A stretch of 64,000 nt of DNA, taken from positions 169,134,518-169,198,517 of the forward strand of contig CM061067.1 in the NCBI GenBank assembly GCA_030762895.1, in the 5' to 3' direction. Source of the stretch: Sophora flavescens. Taxonomy: Eukaryota; Streptophyta; Magnoliopsida; Fabales; Fabaceae. The position numbers and the translations under genes are program-made. Each line of letters starts with the position of its first letter. Position 1 is the first letter of the stretch. Of this stretch, positions 1 through 10,867 are shown piece by piece. A model generated the notes under the pieces. That model was not told the origin of the DNA. It worked only from the letters and a program-made list of their open reading frames with translations, and ran no database searches.

Positions 1-517
1 AAACAAAAACAATGTAATTGAAAAAATTCTCGATGCCTCAAATTGTACTGTGAGTGCTTTGCAGCTGGGATCTATTGTGATGGCTGCAATTGTGTAAATT
101 GTCATAATAATGTCGACAATGAAGCTACCAGACAAGAGGCGGTTGGAATAACATTAGAACGCAATCCAAATGCATTCAAACCAAAAATTGCTAGCAGTCC
201 ACAAGGAAGAAATCAGGTTGCACAATAAAGGATGCCACTGCAAGAAGTCAGGTTGCCTTAAGAAGTATTGTGAGTGCTTCTAGGCCGATATCCTCTGCTC
301 TGAAAATTGTAGAGGCATGGACTGCAAGAATTTTGAAACTAGTGATCAAAGAAAAGTACCTTTGTACGAAGAGTCTAGTTCACATCAAACAGGCAGCTAA
401 TGCTGCCATCAGTGGAGCTGTTGGATCCTCCGGCTGTGGAACCCACATAACACCCAAGAAGAGGAAAATTCAGGAAATATTTTACAGGGGAAGATGGAGC
501 AATTCAGGTTCTTAGGA
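1..517 (+). pseudogene. TSO1/CPP-like (TCX) CXC-domain gene fragment, disrupted
   Basis: Two cysteine-rich CXC repeats of the tesmin/TSO1 DNA-binding type can be read. The first lies about 10-110 (YCECFAAGIYCDGCNC, then a conserved [11 protein letters not shown] linker), the second about 220-330 ([17 protein letters not shown], then DCKNFE). A QAANAAISGAVGSSG segment and a KKRK basic stretch follow at 390-475. Intact family members bind DNA through the two CXC repeats and regulate cell-cycle and floral genes. This copy is dead: a TGA and a frame change occur before the first repeat, the linker between repeats is shortened with a frame change, a TAG interrupts the second repeat near 282, and another shift precedes the QAANAA segment. 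No intron separates the segments, which suggests origin from a spliced transcript, but I cannot check the parental exon map. It runs straight into family A retrotransposon sequence in the same orientation. Confidence 0.8.
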
Positions 518-984
518 GATAGGAGAGCACATCGAGTGCTTGACAAAAGATCAGGGTCAATGGACCATAGGAGGGCCATCCAATGTCATTATTCTTCTCG
601 AAGAGCTGAAGAAGATATCTCGTAGAGCTGAAAAAAATATCTTACAGAGCTCAACCGGCACAGCTCGGTTTAGGAGAGCTCGACCATAGCAACTTCAGGG
701 AATGCCTAGATCAGAGGCCGCAAAATGCCCAGGTGATATTATTCCTTAAATCTAGCTTAAAACTAATATGTTTTGGTATGTTTTGCTCCACGCCTTTAAT
801 GTTGTGTTATGCAGCATCATATCAAGTTATTTATTTGAGCAAAGTGATGCTCGGCTGATACCACTCCCAGAGTCACAAGATTTGCGGCTACAAAGTGATT
901 GAGCTCCGGCTCCCGAAAGATCAAGCTCTCCCTTGGAAAATAAAATTCCATCGGCTTCAGCACTCAGACACCATAATTGAATCC

Positions 985-1760
985 TAAGCAGGAGATAAAG
1001 CCAAAACAGGCACTTGACTCCTAAGTAAGAGAAAAAACTACTTGACTCCTAAGCAGGAGATAAAGCCTAAGCAGGCACTTGACTCCTAAGTAAGAGAAAA
1101 GACTACTTCACTCCTAAGCAGGAGATAAAGCCTAAGCAGGCACTTGACTCCTAAGTAAGAGAAAAAACTACTTGACTCCTAGGCAGGAGATAAAGCCTAA
1201 GCAGGCACTTGACTCCTAAGTAAGAGAAAAAACTACTTGACTCATAAGCAGGAGATAAAGCCTAAACAGGCACTTGACTCCTAAGTAAGAGAAAAAACCA
1301 CTTGACTCCTAAGCAGGAGATAAAGCCTAAACAGGCACTTGACTCCTAAGTAAGAGAAAAAACCACTTGACTCCTAAGCAGGAGATAAAGCCTAAACAGG
1401 CACTTGACTCCTAAGTAAGAGAAAAAACTACTTGACTCCTAAGCAGGAGATAAAGCCTAAGCAGGCACTTGACTCCTAAGTAAGAGAAAAAACTACTTGA
1501 CTCCTAAGCAGGAGATAAAGCCTAAACAGGCACTTGACTCCTAAGTAAGAGAAAAAACTACTTGACTCCTAAGCAGGAGATAAAGCCTAAGCAGGCACTT
1601 GACTCCTAAGTAAGATAAAAAACTACTTGACTCCTAAGCAGGAGATAAAACCTAAGCAGACACTTGACTCCTAAGTAAGAGAAAAAACTACTTGACTCCT
1701 AAGCAGGAGATAAAGCCTAAGCAGATACTTGACTCCTAAGCAGGAGATAACACCTAAGCA
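985..1760 (+). repeat. 65-bp tandem array in copy A1
   Basis: About twelve head-to-tail copies of a 65-bp unit built from two related half-units, one containing CTAAGCAGGAGATAAAGCC and one containing CTAAGTAAGAGAAAAAAC. Each half starts with CTTGACTCCTAAG. It occupies the same position as the 67-bp array of copies A2 and A3 but has a different unit. Units differ by only a few substitutions, so the expansion is fairly recent. Confidence 0.9.
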
Positions 1761-2000
1761 GGTGCTAAACCCTGAAGAGGCCAACCGAAGCCTCTGCAGG
1801 TACTTGACTCCTAAGCAAGAGAAAAAACTACTTGACTCCTAAGCAAGAGCCACATTCGACCGATTAAGATCAAAATGCCGAGCCTGTAAAGATGTATCAG
1901 GTAACATTAATCAATCCGGGTTAACATACCGAATCCATAAAAACGTTAGAAAATTTACAAAAAAAAACAAAAAGATTCACAACTAAAATAAGAAATTTCA

Positions 2001-2669
2001 TTAAGATAAAAGGGGCAAGTCCCCAAATACATAAAAGATTGCGCAAAAAACAATATCACCTAAACTACTATCACAACTTCGGGACTCGAGGTCCACCTCG
2101 GCATTAGGAGCAGTGATGTCAATCTGTCCAGGTGGGCCCACTCCACCTTCACCTTCGGGTCCCTCCTCGGCCGCTTTCTCGTCGCCCTCTTCCCCTTGAG
2201 ATACGACCTCCTCATCCTCCAGCTCGGACAGCGGAACTAGGATTTCATCTCGGGTAAAATCCTTGTCCACGTCAGTACAGGAGAAGTCAGCATTCCGATA
2301 GAAATACCGAAGCTTCTTCACGGCTCGGGAAAAGCCATTAACATGCTCCCTCATGATAGAAGCCTCGGCTTCAGCCAGATCAGAACGGAGCCTCAGATTC
2401 TCCCCATTCTCGGATTCCAGCAACTTCCGCAACTCGAGACTGGCTTCCCTCTCGGTGTGAAGCCCTTCCACGACCTTCTGAGGGTTGAGCCGGTCGGTTC
2501 TTTCCATCTCCAGCTCGGCCATAAGGGTAGTATCGCCTTCTTTCAACTCTACCTTTTGGGCTTTCAATTGCCCAATTAGCCGAGCTTGCTCTTCACACTT
2601 TGCCATGGCTTTTTCAAGCTCGTCCCCAGTGCGCAAAGTTCGGGCGGCTTCCGCCTTCATACTTTTCAT
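2001..2669 (-). CDS. Antisense ORF of family A: coiled-coil protein, C-terminal part of gypsy-type aORF
   Basis: An open frame of 222 codons runs antisense to the retrotransposon transcript. Residues 1-115 are rich in heptad-like Leu/Ala/Glu/Arg/Lys and should form a coiled coil. A GFSRAVKKLRYFY motif follows, and the C-terminus is very acidic. Tat-lineage elements often carry such an antisense ORF, annotated as a putative gypsy-type transposon protein; the piece resembles the C-terminal half of that product, and the N-terminal domain is not visible. The same ORF, with frame changes, is in A2 (39776-40260) and A3 (52014-52495), so it is a family feature. Its function is unknown. Only this copy is open over the whole stretch, and the start codon is simply the first ATG. 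Confidence 0.55.
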   Translation of the reverse strand: MKSMKAEAARTLRTGDELEKAMAKCEEQARLIGQLKAQKVELKEGDTTLMAELEMERTDRLNPQKVVEGLHTEREASLELRKLLESENGENLRLRSDLAEAEASIMREHVNGFSRAVKKLRYFYRNADFSCTDVDKDFTRDEILVPLSELEDEEVVSQGEEGDEKAAEEGPEGEGGVGPPGQIDITAPNAEVDLESRSCDSSLGDIVFCAIFYVFGDLPLLS

Positions 2670-3788
2670 TATTAGAAAGCTCGCGACTCGAAAAACAGGT
2701 AATGGAGGAGAGTCAGAAGAGTGTAAGCGACTGCAACTTTCCAGCTCGCATCATGGACCAATTCTAGTAAAAGCCGAGCATATGCTGGCTCAACAACTAG
2801 AGAACCCACTATAGGGCCAGAGTTAAAATTGTCTAGCTAAGAACAAAGGGCAGAAGTCCAGAAAGCCGAGGTCGAGCATTGCCCCCTCACACCAAAAAGC
2901 CGAGGTCGAGCTATGCTCCCTCGCACTACGCACCGGAAAAACTCAAAGTCGAGCAATGTTTCCCTCCTCGCAATAAAAATCCTAGATCAAGCACAGCATC
3001 TTCGCACCAAGATAAAGTCCACAGTAGATCATGCATGTTAGAGACCCAGGATTCGAGAGAAATCCTGGTAGTGTTCAACCAAATAAGCCGGAATCCCAAG
3101 TATGACTGGGCTCCGCACAAAAGTCCGAGCAGTACTTAGCCAAGCAAGACGATAACCCAAGAAAGGCTTGGTTCTACAAAAAACAGATTTCCGAGCAATG
3201 CTTCCGCGAATCATAGTCCAAAGTCCTCGGCACCAAAAGGCGTGTTAAGCTCTTTCGCTTATTTCAAGCTCGGAGCTTGGGGGGCTAACGGGGATAAAGG
3301 AAGGATATCCCTTAGCCTACAACTCGAAGAACCTGTATGAAAACTATTTTCTCATACAAAAGATATTAGGAAATTTTATTCTGAGACACACCTTCAAGAT
3401 CGGGAAAAATAATTCAAGGTTAGTGGGTATTTCAAATTCCACCAAATGAAAGGGTTATGAGCTACTCGAAGAAAATGTTAAGAGCTCTCAAGAACTTCAA
3501 AGACCAAGCTACATTCGGCAAAAGGCAGGTCAAATTCAAACTCTCAAGATAAGCATCTTGAAAGCATCAAAAGTTAAAGGATGAAATACAAGCACCGAGG
3601 TAAATTCCTAATGACCGAGTTTGAACTTGACTCTTCAAAAGATCGGTTCAAACCTGAACCACTGCTAAGTCGAATCTCAGCTATCAGCTTCTAAACTTGT
3701 CTTAAACAAAGGTAAGATTGAAGTATCTTATGTTCAAAGCATGTTACTGGCCGAGATGTGAACCTCAACCACTAAACTCGAGTACTGC

Positions 3789-5301
3789 TGTTGTGACTCC
3801 GGCAAGTGTACCGGGTCGTCGCAAGTAATAAAAATAACATGGTAAGTAAATACCGAGGTCGAACTCAAGGATTGGGGTACCAATTCGACTTATCCGCGGG
3901 AAGTCAGATACGTTCGGTCAAGTTACAGAAAAGTGGTTGAGGAAGAGAGATTAATATCTAAATTCAATTAATTAGTCTAAATAAATAATTAACTAAAATT
4001 CAGAAAACTAAAATGTCCAAGGTCACAAATCCACCTACCCAATATGTACACCCAAGTGATGATGAATCCCTCCCTAAATTCAATTACAATGTCAACCGGG
4101 ACCCCTAAATTCTCCTAAATCCACTTCCGTGCTCATTAGGACGTATTCGATGATTTGAGTTAATTACTTGCTAGGTCTCTTAACCCTAATCTCGAATTCT
4201 GTTAATTCGTGTTCCCTATATGGTTGCACCGATCTCCTATTCACTCTCGTGCAATATTCGATCGATGATTCTAATTCAAGTTCTAAACGCGAATCGCTGA
4301 CTAAGCCTCATCACGTTAACAAGTCAATCACGCTAGCATATAATTGACACAATCAAATCAGAATTAGAAAACAAGAATTGAATTAAGGAGAAAGACATAC
4401 ATCATATCGGATTTACATCGCCATGGGTGGCTTCATCGTTCCCTCGGACGAGGGGATTAGTTCCTCATGCTCATAGACAAGCGATCGGACATAATCTCCA
4501 TAAGAAAAAGGGAGACGCAGCTCCAAAGAGAAAAGAAACTACCCTAAACGCTACTCTAAACAGTGGAAAACTGGATGCTAACGATTGGATCCCCAACGAT
4601 TCTCTATCTCTGATATGCAACAGCCCTTAAATAGTAATCCTGATCTGCGCTCTCTCGCGAGGCGAGCAGACTTTCGCGAGGCGAGAATTAAAATTAGCGC
4701 GCTTTCAATTTAAACTCTCGCGAGGCGAAGGTATGTTCGCGAGGCGAGTCTTCAATTCTAGGCTGTGACCTTCATCACGGCTGGGCCGTGATGGTCTCTG
4801 ACTTCCAGGGTCTTCAAACTCTCGCGGGGCGAGAGGTTTCTCGCGGGGCGAGTCTTCAACCTTAAACTGCCACGGGCGTGGTATTTATCACGGCCAAGCC
4901 GTGATGCTCTCTGTCTTGCAGGTCTTCATGATTCGCGGGGCGAGACTCATCTCGCGTGGCGAGACTGAAGTGATGACTTTTGTTGCTTTGCTGACCTTCA
5001 GGCTCGCGGGGCGAGCATACACTCGCGAGGCGAGTGTCTCCAGACTTGCACTTTCCACTGCTTTTCGACTTTCCTTCACTCCCGGAGCTTCACTTATTCA
5101 ACCTGAAACAACAAAAGCACCCACAAGCGTAATTCTATTCAAAATAACCTAAAAACTACACAAAAGACGCAAAACGAGTCAAAGTCCAACTTAGGAACAA
5201 AACAAGGTAAATTTGGGCGAAAACGAGATTGAACTCGAATAAATTTGCACATAAACCCTAGTTCATCTAGTCATAAAACTAGATAAGCCAGAGGCTTATC
5301 A
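3789..5301 (-). mobile_element. Solo LTR of family B inserted in A1
   Basis: A 1513-bp segment starts TGTTGTGACTCCGG and ends GGCTTATCA. It is flanked by 5-bp duplications ACTGC (3784-3788 and 5302-5306). The uninterrupted site is visible in A2 near 41350. It matches the LTRs of element B at 26747-28125, in the same orientation (element direction minus). No primer-binding site or internal region follows, so it is a solo LTR formed by LTR-LTR recombination. U3 (4640-5040) holds many copies of TCGCGAGGCGAG-type and CACGGCCGTG-type motifs. Confidence 0.92.
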
Positions 5302-5595
5302 ACTGCCCGAGAGGTATTAACCGAAGTAAGAAGATCTATGCAAATCCAGTACCTTATCAACACCAAGGACAAGCTCGACTTCATTCACAAAACTCTTTCG
5401 CTTATTCCGAGCTCAAAGCCTGGAGAGCTTATATACTGATCGAAATGTTAAAATCGGCCACTGAGCCCACCAAACTAAAATATTGGATGAGAAATAAAGC
5501 TAGATCTCCAAACCCAAACAATCAAAGGGAAATGATTACTAGACTCACCCACCGAGTCCGTTGAACTTAAGAATTGTCCGAAATGTGAAGCTCGG

Positions 5596-5690
5596 CAACT
5601 TGAAACGAGAAGCTCAGCTCTCGACCACTCGGTTGAGCTCCGGCTCCCGACTGCTCGATTGAGCTCCGGCTCTCGACTTATCATTCGAGC
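5596..5690 (+). repeat. About 27-bp subrepeats (GAGCTCCGGCTCCCGACT type), A1
   Basis: Short direct repeats around GAGCTCCGGCTC(C/T)CGAC, separated by GCTCGGTT-like sequence. The same block is longer in A2 (41640-41835, about seven units) and A3 (50455-50620), so copy number varies between family members. Confidence 0.7.
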
Positions 5691-6095
5691 ACGCAACTGC
5701 AGCGCAAGCCTCAGAAATGATGCCGTGAAGGCCACGCGTCGCACACAGTAACGTCTCTTTTCCATCTCGGGAACCGAGAAAGTATGGCCTCAACAGGAGA
5801 CGAGTAACCATCCCCACCTCGGCTCGGTACCTCGAAAGCGTCAAGCTCGGTCACCCGAGATACTCACCGAGTTGGAGGATGTGAACACATATATAAGGTA
5901 TGAAGCTCGGCCACTCACCTCGCCGAGACGAAAGATCAAAAGGTGAAACCAAGTTCCTAGCCTCGGCTCCTTCGAAAAAGCTTCCACATGATCAGCTCGA
6001 AGCTTGGGGGGCTTGTGTATGGGCCGAGATACAGAGCTCGGCTAAAACATCATGAAAGCTTCTACGCCTAATCAGCTCAAAGCTTGGGGGGCTTG

Positions 6096-6717
6096 TGTAC
6101 TGGCCGAGGTTATTAACCCGGCCACCGAGCTCAAGTACTCGGCCCAGTCCGGAAATTAAGGATAATAAATCAAAGATCATTTAATTAAAGAAATAAGATA
6201 TTGATATTAAATCCTGATATTATCTAAAATAACCTTATCTGGTTAAAAGAGATAATATCCCTTAAATTAAGGAATCATATCTCAAAAGAGATATCAAGAG
6301 ACAAATCATATCTCAAAAGAGATATTAAGAGATAAATCAAATCTCTGAAAGATATTAAGAGATAAATCAGATCTCTAAGAGATAGGGGAATCCCATTATA
6401 AAAGAAGGAGTACCCCTCATAAGAAACTCACTTTTTCACTGAATCCCGGTAACTCTCCCTTAAGCGTGTTAGAGGAACTAGCGTCGACCAAGAGACTCTC
6501 AGACAGTCCTTGCTCCCTAGTACTCGTCCGATACAAAATTAAGGGATCGAGATCACCGCCCCGCCAAGGGATGAACTTAGAACTACGTCTGGCTTTGATT
6601 CCCACTGGGATACGTAGGATCGGAATCACTGAATTCTGTCAAGCCAAAATCTAAAACAATCCCCTTGGTTTCACGTTCTATGGCGAGATTCCGACAAAAC
6701 GGATCTTGGCAGGAACA
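6096..6717 (+). mobile_element. 3' LTR of copy A1
   Basis: Starts TGTACTGGCC directly after a polypurine-like AAGCTTGGGGGGCTTG and ends GGCAGGAACA, as do the LTRs of A2 and A3. It contains the U3 block of AGAGATAAATC subrepeats, a TATAAAAG box at 6398-6405 and a transcribed segment with CTCCCTTAAGCGTGTTAGAG. At 622 bp it is shorter than the 659-bp LTRs of A2 because it has fewer subrepeats. It has more substitutions than A2, so it is older. The left-side target duplication is outside the window. Confidence 0.88.
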
Positions 6718-7351
6718 GGTTTAGAAAAACAAATACAAGCTTTAGAATCATAGGGTTAGGAATTTAGGAAGAAGTTTGTATAATCCCATAGCAAGAACAC
6801 ATGCAGAAATTTCTAGCAACCCAAAAAAAATTGATTTCCATGCATCATGCATGCATCCATTTTTTTTGTAACATTTCACATCCAACAAGCATAAAATTAA
6901 AACCACCATTCCTAGAGCATGTTAACATCTATAGGAACACATATATCAGTAGCATGCTCAATAAGTTTATATACACACATAAGAACTAACATGCATGCAA
7001 TCAACTCACACAAATCCAAGCTCAACGTACAAAAATGTTCACATAGTAGTATTTACAAAAGGTCATCGAAAACGTTGAACTGTCTTTCATCTTCTAGGTG
7101 GTCCTAGCAATGCCCCCTTTCTTCACCGGCTCTTTTTACCGGGTCCGTACTTGGGCTATGTTACTCAACCACAACGTTGCCTAATAATCTATGCGCATAT
7201 ATGTGTTATTATATTTCCTATCACCTCGAACAACTTATTGGATTGATCGGTCCCAAACGTTGCCTAATAAGGCTCAACCATATCTATTATACTAAAACCA
7301 AAAATTGTTGGAACCAAAGTGGTTATGGTTTATTTAATCTCTAAAGTGGTT
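6718..7351. other. Unassigned AT-rich sequence
   Basis: No gene or clear repeat is seen. There is a 13-bp direct duplication of AAAGTGGTTATGG just before the array that starts at 7352. Confidence 0.5.
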
Positions 7352-7556
7352 ATGGACGAGTAGGTCTTCCATTGTATGTTTAACTTTCTGTTGGATGAGT
7401 TTGTCTTCCATTGCATGTTTAACTTTCTATTGGACGAGTAGGTCTTCCATTGCATTTTAACTTTCTGTTGGACGAGTAGGTCTTCCATTCCATGTTTAAC
7501 TTTCTGTTGGACGAGTAGGTCTTCCATGGCATGTGTTAGTTTATGTTGGACGATTT
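7352..7556 (+). repeat. About 40-bp tandem repeat with GGACGAGTAGGTCTTCC
   Basis: Five degenerate direct copies of a unit containing GGACGAGTAGGTCTTCCATT followed by GTTTAACTTTCTGTT. The same core word, GGACGAG, recurs in the array at 7980-8270 and, on the opposite strand, at 22557-23135. Confidence 0.85.
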
Positions 7557-7979
7557 GTTCTAGCGTATATACCCTCCTATTAGTATAAATTAATAAACTT
7601 ATACTATAAATAATTTCATAAAATTTAAATATTTAGTGGGGCTGAAAGCCCACATAATATACTATGAAGAACTCTATCCCTATTTATGTCGCTTCGAATA
7701 TTTTTGTTAGTGACTACCCAAAAAATCTACCTTAATTGCAGGGCCAACCCAACATAATTCGAGGCCTAACACGAATTTTGAGTGAGATTTTTTAAAACTA
7801 GCAAAAATATTTTAATAAAAATAATATTATATAAATATTTTATTTTTATTGTAATTTTTTTATATTTTTAAAGTAAAATTATTATGATTGGTGTAAATAT
7901 TTGTTGTGTGTACATACAACCACACTTGTAGATAAAAAAAATAAAATATATATTAAGGACTCAGCAAGTCCAAAGACTA
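7557..7979. other. Unassigned AT-rich spacer
   Basis: AT-rich sequence between two arrays that share the GGACGAG word. I see no coding potential. Confidence 0.4.
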
Positions 7980-8270
7980 GTGGGCGAGCGCTTCTGTCAC
8001 CTTTAGTGGACGAGCACTTTTGTTACTCTAGTGGACGAGCACCTCTGTTACTTTAGTGGACGAGGGCCTCTGTTACTTTAGTGGACGAGAGTCTCAGTTA
8101 CGCTGGTGGACGAGAGTCTCAGTTACTCTGGTGGACGAGAGTCTTTTGCCACGTCATTGGACGGATACATTCTGACCTTAATGGACGAGCTCCATATGCC
8201 ACGTCATTGGACGAGCCAATCTGACCTTAATGGACGAGTTCCAATTGCCAAGTCATTGGACGAGCCATAT
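7980..8270 (+). repeat. 22-33-bp degenerate repeats, (A)GTGGACGAG...CTGTTAC type
   Basis: About eleven units. The first half carries GTGGACGAGCNCTTCTGTTAC; the second half alternates with GCCACGTCATTGGACGAG and CTGACCTTAATGGACGAG. The words GGACG and GCCACGTCA also occur, reverse-complemented, at 22557-23135. Confidence 0.85.
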
Positions 8271-8574
8271 CTTTTTAATGTTATTGGCCCGATTTTTTTT
8301 TATTACAAGTTTTTTGAGCCCAAAGTCCAAATACAAATAAGAAAAGGGAATGTTTAAAATAAAAAAATTTGTTCTCCAGCTTGTTGTGCTCCCACACCCA
8401 CGCCTCTACCACCTTGGTTTGTCATCTTCATTTTCAAAGGACAGTGGTACAGTGCACCCTCTCCTCCTGCATCACTCAAAAAAATGTAGTGGAGACAAAG
8501 GCTGATATGTTCCCCATTATTTTCACCTACACACAGCTGGCCTAACAAACTTGTTTGTCATCTTCTTCACAACC

Positions 8575-9115
8575 TTTTGCTATAAATTGGGACACATCAG
8601 AAGAATAAAGGGAGGAGACCATTCACAGATACACCAACAGAGGGGAGAGGGGGAGGGGAGTGAACAAAAAAGACCATGAGGGGGACACTTTTTCTCCACC
8701 ATTTTCTGATTCATCTCAGCTACTCTCCATCTTCTCCTTCATAGAAACATTTTTTTTCAACCCACCATAATAACAACACCTACAGACACCACAATCATCT
8801 CCATCTTTCTCCCAACAACATCACCCTCAACAACAACAGCCAAGAAAATAAATAAAAAATTAGAACCACTTTCCACCCATAACCATCTTCATCTTCTACC
8901 TCCAGCATCTGCTATCATCTTCTCCACCAATCCAAGCCACCACTAATACAGAAAAACTCCAACATTTCTTTCTCAAAACAAAAACAAAACAAGCAAAAAT
9001 CAAAAATCCAAACACAAAAAAAAAACAGTTAAGAACCTTGTTACAGCCACCGTTCGCCGCTGCGACGTATGCCCCTCCGCGTTCACCCCTTGTCTTCCAT
9101 CTCTCCTGCACGTTG
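8575..9115 (+). promoter_or_regulatory. Possible promoter and untranslated leader
   Basis: A TATA-like CTATAAATTGGGAC at about 8579 is followed by a purine-rich, then C-rich leader without a long ORF, and a possible splice donor after CTCTCCTGCACG at about 9111. It lies upstream of the viroplasmin-like and Ulp1-like coding regions on the same strand, so it could be the start of their transcript. No transcript evidence is available from sequence alone. Confidence 0.25.
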
Positions 9116-9384
9116 GTAAAGTTGAACCAGAAGCTTTTGTGTTACTTCTTTCTTTGTTTTTTTTTTCTCTTTTGTGTTTTTATTAGTGGTCTGGCATTTT
9201 TAATAGGTGATTGGGCCTTCTATTTCTTGTGGGCTTATGTTGGGTGCTAGTTTTTAACTTACAGATATGTTTTTTTTTTGTTGGTCTGTGTTAGTGAGTC
9301 TTTTATTTACTTCTTGGGTCAAAGCTAAAACAAAGCCAAAAAAAACACACACAAAAAAAAAAGTTATAAGAATAAAAAAAAGAG

Positions 9385-9925
9385 AATCTTTTGAGTTCAC
9401 GCAACGATCTACAATGTTGATGTATGATTTTTCATCCTCAAGTGTTGTACGAATTGTAGGGGTTTATCGTATAGCTTCGCTATCTTTAATCCTGTGCAAG
9501 AGTGAATTCCTTCTTTCTGTAAAAATTAAAGTGTTTTCAATTTACTCTTTTTTAAACAAAATTTTATCCAACTTTACAAAAAAATTAAATTTCATTGAAT
9601 TCATGCAACAATCTACAATGTTGATGTATGATTTTTCATCCTCAAGTGTTGTAAGAATTATAAGGGTTTATCGTGTAACACTGTTATTTTGAACCCCCTG
9701 TGCAAAAATGAATTCCCTTTTATTAAGAATAATAAAATATTTTCAATTTGCTCTTTTAACAAATTTTATTCAACTTTTTTGTAAAAAATAAAAAAAAAAG
9801 CTCTTTTTAATTCACGCAACAATCTACGACGTTAGTGTATGATTTTTCATCCTCAAGTGGCGTACGAATTGTAAGGGTTTATCGTATAGCATTGCTATAT
9901 TGGACCATGCGCAAGAGTGAATTTT
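9385..9925 (+). repeat. Three tandem copies of a ~205-bp unit
   Basis: Three direct copies start near 9385, 9590 and 9805. Each contains CGCAACGATCTACAATGTTG or a variant, then TTTTTCATCCTCAAGTG, GTACGAATTGTA and GGTTTATCGTATAGC. I recognise no coding function. Confidence 0.85.
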
Positions 9926-10012
9926 TTTCAAAATAAAATCTTTTTTTCAAAATAAAATCTTTTTTCAAAATAAAATCTTTTTTTCAAAATAAAATCTTTT
10001 ATGAAATCATTT
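9926..10012 (+). repeat. ~19-bp microarray of TTTTTCAAAATAAAATC
   Basis: Four to five nearly perfect direct copies with T-run length variation. It directly follows the 205-bp repeats. Confidence 0.85.
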
Positions 10013-10168
10013 ATTTAAGACATATTGTTTAATCTACTTCAATATGTAATTATGTTTTTGAAATGTAATATGAATATACTAACTTTGTCTTCGAATACTT
10101 TGCTTATATATATTTTTTTGACTTTATATTTTTAAGAAAAAAATTAAAGATTTAGATTTTTTAAGTCG

Positions 10169-10423
10169 GGTGGAATCCCAACGATATTGTCTACCAACTC
10201 AAGTGATTTATGAGGATATATTATGTGGAAGAAAGAATATTAATTTCAAAATTAATCCAGGTAATAGAAATTGTTATTTTGTTTATATTATTGTATTACT
10301 TTTTCCCACTTGCATTCCAGTTTTTTATTTAATTGGTTCATTGTTATTGATATTATAGAAATGGCTTTTCAAGTTCATGATGAACAGAATTATTTATTTG
10401 TTGAAGCTGAATGGGAAGGTATT
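10169..10423 (+). other. Two possible short exons of an unrecognised gene
   Basis: An open segment at 10170-10261 (ending KINPG before a GTAATAG donor) and another at about 10360-10420 (FQVHDEQNYLFVEAEWE, after a TTATAG acceptor and before GGTATTT) look like exons joined by an intron of about 100 bp. I cannot assign a family. They lie between repeats, so they may be relics of the same mobile locus. Confidence 0.25.
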
Positions 10424-10539
10424 TATTTAGTAATCTATGTTTATTTGAATCCATTTATTTAATTTATTGTTGCCATTTTTTTTTCTACAAGTTGACTGAT
10501 TTGTTAAACTTTTTTCTAGATTGTCTAGGGTTTGGAGGA

Positions 10540-10680
10540 ATGAATTGGTTAGAACTTCAATTTGTATAATAAGACTTTTAGAGTCTTTATTATACTCAAT
10601 TCTCTTCATGAATTAGTATGGAGAAAACCACAGAGTTGTGAGACTGGATGTAATCTTACAAGAGGAGGTAATATGATTGA
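10540..10680 (+). mobile_element. Copia-like LTR remnant (R-region similarity)
   Basis: The words TTAGAACTTCAATTTG, TTTTAGAGTCTT, CTCAATTCT, GACTGGATGTA and TTACAAGAGGAGGTA occur in the same order as in the segment at 43645-43935. Both look like transcribed parts of copia-type LTRs. The ends are not recognisable. Confidence 0.45.
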
Positions 10681-10789
10681 CAACAGTCTTTTGAGGCATC
10701 CATCTCAATAATAATTAAATCATCAAGAGGAGGTAATATGATTGGCAACAGTCTTTTGAGGCATCCATCTCAATAATAATTAAATCTTC
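10660..10789 (+). repeat. 65-bp tandem duplication
   Basis: Two nearly identical direct copies beginning AAGAGGAGGTAATATGATTG (10660 and 10725), differing at only a few positions. Confidence 0.9.
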
Positions 10790-10867
10790 ATCCGATGGAT
10801 GATATAGCTCAGGAAGATCCCGGCATAAGTCTTTCATTTTAATAATAAGTCAATCATCCTCATCAGT

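Larger units (their letters stand above)
590..6717 (+). mobile_element. Family A non-autonomous LTR retrotransposon, copy A1 (3' part)
   Basis: From about 590 the sequence matches the internal region of the complete copy A2 (26400 onward and 38816 onward) and ends in a 3' LTR at 6717. The order is: AGCTCGG-rich leader (590-970), 65-bp tandem array, antisense ORF, 3' region with repeated polypurine-like modules, and 3' LTR. A 1.5-kb solo LTR of family B is inserted at 3789-5301. No gag, protease, RT, RNase H or integrase is visible. The 5' LTR lies outside the window or is lost, so the left limit is unknown; the TCX fragment at 1-517 probably belongs to the element. The architecture (3' tandem array plus antisense ORF) fits the Tat lineage of Ty3/gypsy elements. 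Confidence 0.75.

Noticed and set aside
985..1760. CRISPR-like array
   Set aside because: Units are contiguous direct repeats without unique spacers, and the genome is a plant nucleus.
7330..7527. 65-codon minus-strand frame with repeated MEDLLVQQKVK
   Set aside because: Translation of a 40-bp tandem repeat, not a gene.
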